Part shown: positions 58,601 to 64,000 of the stretch, piece by piece | Numbering within the stretch: position 1 is the stretch's first letter | How the letters are laid out: every line of letters starts with the position of its first letter | DNA from: Liolophura sinensis | Taxonomy: Eukaryota > Mollusca > Polyplacophora > Chitonida > Chitonidae | DNA: 64,000 nucleotides | Assembly: GCF_032854445.1 (NCBI RefSeq) | Contig: NC_088304.1 | Span: forward strand, 27,411,732-27,475,731 | Direction: 5' to 3' | The notes under the pieces: model-generated | Told to the model about the DNA's origin: nothing | Databases searched by the model: none | The model's input: the letters and a program-made list of their open reading frames with translations, nothing else | Program-made: the position numbers and the translations under genes

Positions 58601-61565
58601 ACCCGGAATAGTTTTGCAAGACGCAAGTGGTTTATTTCTCTGCGGGATACAGCTACTGGATTCCGTGTGTATACATCATCACTGTACAGTGCTACAAACA
58701 TATTCTACTATATCACAACGTCCATTACACTTTTCATACTTACACATATCTATATAAAACCACTTATTTTCAAGACAAAAAATAATATAACGTTTGGTAC
58801 TTCGGAAGAGGGCTTAAACAATGTTGAAAGGTCTCGGCCATTTTGCTTCGAGGTGCTTGGTAAATCAACCTTTAATGTGAAATCCGTACAAGACCATAGA
58901 AAACGTGGTGTGAGAGAAATCGAAAACGCACTGTCGCGTGACTGGTGCCGCCGCGGTATATGAGCTAAGGGAAAACCGTCTCTGCGGAAAGAACTGCGTT
59001 CTCGGGTTGTGGAAATAACTCACGACCGGTTAATATTGCTTATACGGTGACGCTTTGGGTTTCTCAATATGGGCGACTTTGCTTACTGTGATCTGTGATA
59101 TTTCCGTTATATAACATGGCAAACGTTAAAAGGTATACTTTCCAACCTTATGTATGATATCTTATCAATGTATATGTGACTTTGGTCTAGTGTCGTTTTT
59201 TGAAAGTCCTTCTTTGTTCTGAACGCAGTTATTGCAAACTGACACAAAGTTATCGAGATAGACATTGAAGCAGCGTTCTACGCTTTGTGACATCGTCTTT
59301 TGTGTTGTGATTGGAGGGGTGATCATAATATGCTGTCCATGTTCTAACCGAGCATGTGGTGCAGGGAAAAATTCATTCATAGGGGTAGAGTCAAATCTCT
59401 AGTGTTTAATATGCATAAAGTAAGCCAAGAAACCATGAATTTCGGTTTTTCTTGGTAACCAAAATGATTGCATTGTGCAATGGCATCATGCCATGTGCCG
59501 GATTATACAGTATTCGAGTTACCTCCCTTCTGTCCACCAGGTGCATCCACGATCGGCGGGGACGGATGTTTTATGGCGAGTTATGGCTGCCCAGGACGCG
59601 GCTGGACCAACAATGGTGAAATAGGGCGAGACACGTGGGCCGAACAGAACACAGGAGCTGCCCATAACGAAGAGGCATGCCTGTCCCGGGCCGTGGCGCA
59701 GTGGGACTACTGTGGGAATGGAAGGGACGACACTGTAGTCAGCATATATCGACCAACAGGTGAGGGAGAAGTAGGTCCCTCGATTAAGTTGAGCACAATA
59801 TATCGCCAGCAGCCTGCTAAGTGTGCTTTGCCGATAGATATCTACAATTTCGTAGAGGTAATGCATTACAATTGAGGTAGAACGTCAAAGTCACGCCTGT
59901 GTTAAAAACCCCATTTCGACGTTGACATGTGAACCTTTATTTCAGATTTCGTGAAACTTGGTGCACATCATGTCTACACTAAAGTTGTAAACTGAATGGT
60001 TAAAAAATTGGTCTGAAAGTCTTGGTCATGCAGACGTTATAATTTCTTAGAAAATTTGCTTTTTTCACATTTTTCAATTTGTTTAATGCAGAGCATTTTA
60101 ACGATAAGGATCTATGCCACTCATAGGTCGTGCATGTGCTAAATCTTGTTCAAATATATCATGCATTTTTCTTGCTGGTGATCATTGAAGCTTGACACTG
60201 AGTTTTATAACGTACAGGTAATCTTAGCAGATTTGATATGATAATAAATGTTCAGACTAGTCTTGGTCACATCCAAATCTTGTCTGTAAAGGAGTTAGTA
60301 TTCTTTTCCATTGTTAATATGCCACGATTGCGAAAGTTGGTGACAGATTAAATTTTCTCATCATTTTGTATATAAGATTGATAATTATACATAATTAATT
60401 CATAAATATTCTTAAATCCCGAATTATGGAAACCTGGGACGGTTTTAGTGTTTGCATTTATTTATTCTGTGTTAACACTTATGTGGGGGCGATCAAGATC
60501 ATGATTGAAGTTTATAGCTAGAATCTCTTCATTAAAAGACTCCTGTCAAGATTTGTATGCTTCGATAATGCTAATCGTGCTGTGAAAACAGTTGATATCA
60601 GATTGAAAAATGTTTCACTGCGGATATACCTATGTGGTATGAGTTAGTCATCAATTTAAAATCTTGTTATAATTACTTAGAATTATTGTGTCTCATGTTT
60701 GCGCATGCGTGCAACAGGTGCCCGGAAAATTGCTGGTTACGGTTGTTGGATAGAGGTTCCGAAATGTCCCAATGACCATAACGTCAAGTCTCTGTTCTTC
60801 GATGCATGGGGAGATACAAATCAAGATACAGGTACGAATGCATGGCGGCACATGGATCTATGTACTTACGTATGGTGATGGATGTGTAAAAGGCTATTTA
60901 TTTATTTATTGTTTTATTTAGAAACCTATAATAATAAGTTTGACAATATTGCGCACACTAAATGATAGGCCTTATTGCACACGTCTATCAGTAAATATAT
61001 ACATATGTGTTTCCAGAGACATGACGGAGATTACAAGCTTACCCTATAAAACAGACAGAACAAAAGTTGTGAACTGATGACATTCTTGTCGAATGAGGAT
61101 GTGTGATCTAATGCTGCTTTTGTTTGTCTATTTAATTGATTAGTGTTTTACGCCGAACTCAAGGATATTTCACTTACGACATCGGCTAGCACTGTGGGAG
61201 GAAACCGGGCAAAGCCAGTGTGAAACCTTCCTGGGGAGGTCTGCAGTTATCAAGCTGGGGAGAGGCTCGCCAGTCAGTGTGCTGCGCTAGCATGCTAAAC
61301 ACTCGGCTAGGGAGCCCACGTGGTTTTGTATTATCTTAAAAATTTGGTAACTTCTTGGAGATACTATAGTTTCTCGTAATATGTTAGAAATATTTTCGAT
61401 TATCACGTTTTGTGCCTGTGAAATGTCCCAGCTTATGTTTCAGGCGCGGACGAGCTGTCCTGTTTCTCCAGGGCGACCTACTACTGGCACCACTGTGGCT
61501 CTGACAAGTCCTCTCCAGTTACGGCACATTACCGACCCAAAGCCACCTCGACAACAGTACCATAA
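41195..61565 (+). CDS. Gene B: secreted GH141-like beta-helix protein with three four-Cys modules
   Basis: Rebuilt from 23 exons: 41195-41295, 41672-41748, 42351-42466, 43488-43577, 44404-44550, 45066-45193, 45647-45747, 46097-46185, 47357-47472, 48557-48678, 49118-49207, 50653-50825, 51551-51646, 52002-52130, 53899-54045, 55007-55091, 55718-55833, 56347-56500, 57168-57302, 57733-57921, 59541-59759, 60718-60831, 61444-61565; 951 aa, all GT-AG, phases continuous, stop TAA. A signal peptide ([17 protein letters not shown]) leads into LYVSPSGND, the usual opening of beta-helix hydrolases. Residues about 35-690 match the GH141-like layout: [61 protein letters not shown] and YPKLAVID. D470, D479, D510 and D511 are candidate catalytic acids. 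A linker (693-737) and three four-Cys modules (738-947) follow. ATG context is AAGATGG. It is paralogous to gene A (20 of 30 residues identical in exon 4). Substrate and activity are unproven. Confidence 0.87.
41382..41646 (+). repeat. Decayed copies of the exon 1/donor junction in gene B intron 1
   Basis: Intron 1 carries at least two degenerate echoes of the last ~45 nt of exon 1 plus its 5' splice site: around 41385 (CAACAACAACGGCGGGTCAG), and around 41602 (CACGTGTCACTCACCAGC, then AATGAGAACAACAAAGAGTG). The exon itself reads TACGTGTCACCGTCAGGAAA, then TGACAACAACAACGGGTGAG. They are not usable exons. Confidence 0.65.
45880..45992 (+). mobile_element. MetaSINE-like, strongly truncated
   Basis: Central and 3' part only (CATGGGTTTCCCCGGGCCG, TTTCCTCCCACTATAATGCT, GTGCGGCGTAAAAAAAA) in gene B intron 7, with an internal deletion of the GGCCGCCGTCGTAT segment. 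Confidence 0.8.
46303..46571 (-). mobile_element. MetaSINE-like, full length
   Basis: Complete minus copy in gene B intron 8: (TTTA)n, GATTGGTGTTTTACGCCGTA, GGAAACCGGGCAGAGCCCGG, and the head ending CTGAGCCACGGAGGCCCC. Confidence 0.93.
46771..46905. repeat. Short direct duplication in gene B intron 8
   Basis: GCTGACAATTCCTGATGTCC...GCATGCACTA is repeated about 80 bp later as GCTGACAATTCATGATATCC...GCATGCACTA. No function is evident. Confidence 0.75.
47915..48524. repeat. ~68-bp tandem repeat in gene B intron 9, split by a SINE
   Basis: Five units of about 67-69 bp built on TAGCTAATGTTAGTGTCCTA, CTTGAAGAGCTTTCTCCAGC and GTGTTGTCCACT. A full SINE interrupts the array between the third and fourth unit. 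Confidence 0.9.
48125..48388 (+). mobile_element. MetaSINE-like, full length, with target-site duplication
   Basis: Complete copy with head GGGGCTTCCGTGGCTCAGTT and tail (AAAT)n. It is flanked by an 11-bp direct repeat ACGGACCTGGT at 48114-48124 and 48389-48399, which is part of the surrounding tandem-repeat unit. The array therefore predates the insertion and the SINE moved by target-primed retroposition. Confidence 0.95.
49290..49772. repeat. AT-microsatellite complex with two inverted repeats in order A-B-A'-B'
   Basis: In gene B intron 11. Block A (49290-49333, ending CAGTTTATACAGTTCAGTCT) returns inverted at 49558-49603. Block B (49352-49450, including GTACGAACTGAAGATCAATT and GAGAAGCAGTGAACCAGAT) returns inverted at 49672-49771. 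(AT)n tracts fill the three gaps between blocks. At least one base difference is seen (ATCGACC versus ATAGACC). The order is not that of a simple palindrome. Confidence 0.9.
50861..50996 (-). mobile_element. MetaSINE-like, 5'-truncated
   Basis: Minus copy in gene B intron 12 starting (TTTA)n TTTCACTGGTCTTTTACG and stopping at ACCATCCGCAGGTT, before the head. Confidence 0.85.
52893..53158 (+). mobile_element. MetaSINE-like, full length
   Basis: Complete copy in gene B intron 14. The head is GGGGCCTCCGTGGCTCTGTT and the end is CGGCGTAAAACACCAATCAA with an ATCAAATCAA-type tail. TATATTGCCCT flanks it on both sides (52876-52889 and 53157-53167 region), consistent with a target-site duplication. 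Confidence 0.92.
53262..53720. repeat. Degenerate ~170-bp tandem repeat in gene B intron 14
   Basis: Three related units share an order of AAACTTACC/AAGCTTACC, TATCATCT, TATGCTTA and AATC(G)GATA...TTTATAATTA elements, spaced roughly 170-180 bp. Old and diverged, non-coding. Confidence 0.5.
57822..58556 (+). repeat. Tandem array of the 3' half of exon 20 plus its splice donor
   Basis: Starting inside exon 20, a 114-bp unit (AACACAGTGAGAAGGCGTGT ... CTATGGTCCTACAGGTTAGT ... CTGTGT) repeats at 57822, 57936, 58050, 58164 and 58278. More degraded units begin near 58385 and 58480. Each includes the coding end of the four-Cys module and the GGTTAGT donor, but no acceptor, and in the gene's frame each has TAG right after the donor GGT. 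A long open frame through it is in another frame and is an artefact of the 38-codon period. Confidence 0.93.
61125..61317 (-). mobile_element. MetaSINE-like, degenerate
   Basis: Minus copy in gene B intron 22: TGATTAGTGTTTTACGCCGA, ACTCAAGGATATTTCACTTA, GTGGGAGGAAACCGGGC, then a decayed head. Confidence 0.75.
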
Positions 61566-62634
61566 TCAGCTACATACATACAGAACTTTGCTAAACTTGA
61601 AAATTACAAAAGTGAATAACTAAAGCATTAATCTATGCAATATCAAAAATAAAATAAGATCACGGATGCTCCAAAAATGTAAGATGGTTCATGGTTTTCA
61701 AACGTATGTGTGTTTGCGAGGTGTTTAACATGTTTATGGAGAACTTTGTCATTAGCTCGCTCATATCGGATTTGTGTCATCTCTTATCACAACGGACATA
61801 TTTACAATCATATTGTATCTCACTGGAACGCCGTTCCGAAGGCAGCAGGTATACACTGATATCATCTTAATATGTTGTTAACCTGAACAGCAACGTTAAA
61901 AAAGACACGCATGGCTAAAGTCCGATGTTTATTCGTAGCAATACGGATCCTTACATATGTTAATTCGATAATCCGTTTAATTGAAAGTAGCCTATAATAA
62001 GTTGTAGATACCCTTTGTTTCCTAGTCGTATTTCGCCAATGACTGATAATAAACTAACAAATAATACACTTGATTGATTTATTTATTTGCCTAACCTCAT
62101 TCTTATGTACTATACATATGAAAACATCAAGGTTCAACGAATGAACCATGGGCCTTCACGATCTGCCACTTAGTGTACACATACATCTTCATAGGACAAG
62201 CTTAACCTAATAGCACAAATAACGGTGACGTCACTTGCTGTATATGGCACCAGTACGAGTTGCTTAGCTTCTCTGGTGATGAGTTACAAAGAAAATATGG
62301 ATTTGCATAATTCCTAAATGAAATGTTATCAGAAGTATTTTCTGATCCACAAACTATATGATTGTTTATATGCAGAGCCTCAGTCGATGGAGCCAATGAT
62401 GAAACATGAAAATTGCGAGAACAACTATGTGCAAAGCGTACAAAACACAGAGCCTCTGACTAGGCTTATTATATCGCTGAAATGATTGTATGATTGGTTT
62501 GTACAGAATGTCTACTGAACTCTCGATAAATTCGTCATTAACTCTAGAGTGGCAGGCACCCAAGCGACATGTAAGTACGAACTTCTTGCGTAATATCCTT
62601 TACGCATCACTTTAACCAGAAAATGTACGAGGCA
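61566..62634. other. Intergenic, convergent 3' ends of gene B and the FReD gene
   Basis: About 1.07 kb between two stop codons on opposite strands. It should contain both 3' UTRs. Apart from the gene B poly(A) signal I see no other feature. Confidence 0.5.
61648..61653 (+). promoter_or_regulatory. Poly(A) signal of gene B
   Basis: AATAAA 83 nt after the gene B stop codon, within CAAAAATAAAATAAGATC. Confidence 0.55.
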
Positions 62635-63988
62635 TCATAATTCTCCCTCTTCTCTTGGTGCAACCATCATAACAGTTGACTTTAAAGAAGCATATACGTG
62701 GAGGGTATTCCAGCGAATGCCATTTCGCACAAAATAGTGCTTGTGGTTCTCTTTCTGCATATATTTTCCGTTCAAGTGACTCGTGAAACAACTTGTGAAC
62801 CACCAGGCGCCATGATAGTGCTCGGAGCAGTTGTCATGGAAACGAGCGTCGTTATCCCGGTCATGCGTACTGAAGGGCTGCCCGTCGTGACTCTCCCACG
62901 TGGAGGTCAGCGAGTCTCCTGCGTTGCCATGGTACCCGCTCACGTGAAGCCGAAAGAGCTTGTCCTCGTTTCCGATACTGAAGTGGTCGTAATCCGCATG
63001 GTACTTGACCCCTTCCCAATCCTCCAGTTCAATCCGTAATGACATTTGGCCTGTAGAAAATAAAACATATCAGTCAAAAAGATTTAAATGCCAGTAAATA
63101 CACAATATACAGCAGAGAGAGTAAAACCAGAGCAGAGGTGCCAGTCTGATAGTTACCAAACGGTTACACATATTACCGATGAAATCTGGCCTGTTGTCAG
63201 CGATATCACGCCAGATATTGATGGTGACTTGAGCTTAACATATCACGTGCGCCTGTACAGATAATTTATTTATTTATTTGATTGGTGTTTTACTTCACTT
63301 CTTACAATCGAATATTTCACTTTCTGTACAGATGACAACTAATACATAATATCAATCTAACCATGCCCCCAAAAGTACGAAATTCCAGTAATGAATTACA
63401 CAAGCATGACTAAAGGAAGCCATATTCTGTGTTTGATTGTAGTTTTGCAAATCAGTTGTGAAAGTTGGGTCAATTATAATTTAGTAAATTACGGGACGTC
63501 ACGTGTGTGGGACAGGAATCAGATACTATGCGGTGATCACGGCACATTAAACAATACACAGTCAAGGAATAAAATCGCACATTTGTTCAGCAAACCACCG
63601 CCTTCGTGCCAAGTAGGCAACTAACCTAAGTCTGCAACCGATTCAAGTGGATCTCCATTGTAACACGGAACTGATCAAGGCTCAGCGAGTTTGACACCCT
63701 GACGGATATGGCCATTCTAGAAGTTTTATCACGTAGCTCTGTTTTTGTTTCTTTCATGTTCTAACTTAGTTTGTAACAGTTTGCAAGAACCATGCGTCTA
63801 GACTTAACTCAAACATCAAATATGGAATATTAGAAGACATGGTTTCTCACCATTTTTTGTCAGATGATAGATGTTGTCATTGCCAATCCAGAATTCACTC
63901 TCTGGCACCCCAAATCCTGACTTGTATTCAGACCAAGTGCGGTAAAAGTCCTCTGAGCCGTTATATCGCCTCTGTATAACAGTCCAAG
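62635..63988 (-). CDS. Fibrinogen-related domain (FReD) protein, 3' part
   Basis: Two exons visible: 63988-63851 (phase 2 start, ends AATG before GTGAGA) and 63050-62635 (stop TGA at 62635). The gene continues beyond the right edge, so the N-terminus is unseen. The first exon encodes [20 protein letters not shown] and then [19 protein letters not shown], the start of a fibrinogen C-terminal globe. The second encodes [13 protein letters not shown], the calcium-site-like [34 protein letters not shown], and the closing [19 protein letters not shown]. Cys pairing and the DxDND pattern are intact. Ficolin/tenascin-like FReD proteins in molluscs are secreted lectins implicated in immune recognition; that role is family knowledge. 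It is convergent with gene B. Confidence 0.92.
63264..63312 (-). mobile_element. MetaSINE-like 3' fragment
   Basis: Plus strand AATTTATTTATTTATTTGAT then TGGTGTTTTACTTC: tail and last bases of the main SINE only. It lies in the FReD gene intron. Confidence 0.7.
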
Positions 63989-64000
63989 CTGAAAAGAAAA

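Larger units (their letters stand above)
57733..61565 (+). other. Gene B C-terminal three-module region (exons 20-23)
   Basis: Module 1 is exon 20 ([11 protein letters not shown]...[13 protein letters not shown]...GPTG). Module 2 is exon 21 ([11 protein letters not shown]...[13 protein letters not shown]...RPTG). Module 3 is exons 22+23 ([11 protein letters not shown]...[13 protein letters not shown]...YRPK). Cysteine spacing is invariant: C-x6-C-P early and C-x2-R-A-x3-W-x2-C-G late. The introns around and inside this region are all phase 1. I do not recognise the module as any named domain. Confidence 0.82.

Noticed and set aside
58520-58963. 147-codon frame in gene B intron 20
   Set aside because: Starts in the last degenerate unit of the exon 20 array, has no domain or splice support and looks like chance AT-rich sequence.

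Overview
The window looks like lophotrochozoan, most likely molluscan, nuclear DNA. It is AT-rich and intron-rich, and it is scattered with about twenty copies or fragments of a tRNA-headed SINE. That SINE ends in AAATAAATAAAT and carries a conserved central block of the MetaSINE type known from bivalves and other molluscs. A second SINE family, microsatellites, minisatellites and dead DNA transposons are also present. There is no bacterial-style gene organisation.

The main content is a pair of paralogous genes arranged head to head. Gene A is on the minus strand (32580 down to 5248). Gene B is on the plus strand (41195 to 61565). I rebuilt each by hand as 23 exons with an unbroken reading frame, giving 947 and 951 residues. 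All 22 intron phases agree and 19 of 23 exon lengths are identical, so they come from one inverted duplication. Each predicted protein has a signal peptide and a long right-handed parallel beta-helix resembling GH141-type glycoside hydrolases, which are best known from bacteria. After a short Thr/Pro/Ser-bearing linker come three tandem copies of a ~63-residue four-cysteine module that I do not recognise. The proteins are probably secreted and carbohydrate-directed; the substrate is unknown.

Layout: 1-5200 is non-genic (possible LTR remnant, SINEs, microsatellite). 5248-32580 is gene A, whose introns hold a Tc1-like transposon remnant (intron 20), an unclassified ~1 kb repeat (intron 12), a DUF3504/Crypton-type recombinase fragment (intron 7) and a 3.36 kb long-inverted-repeat element with a 9-bp target duplication (intron 5). 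32581-41194 is the intergenic region between the two 5' ends, containing SINEs, a second copy of the ~1 kb repeat and a 24-bp minisatellite. 41195-61565 is gene B, with several kinds of local duplication in its introns, including repeated copies of its own exon/5'-splice-site junctions. 62635-63988 holds the last two visible exons of a fibrinogen-domain (FReD) gene on the minus strand, which runs off the right edge and converges on gene B.

Exon calls rest on GT-AG borders, phase continuity and A/B homology, with no transcript data. UTRs and promoters could not be fixed.
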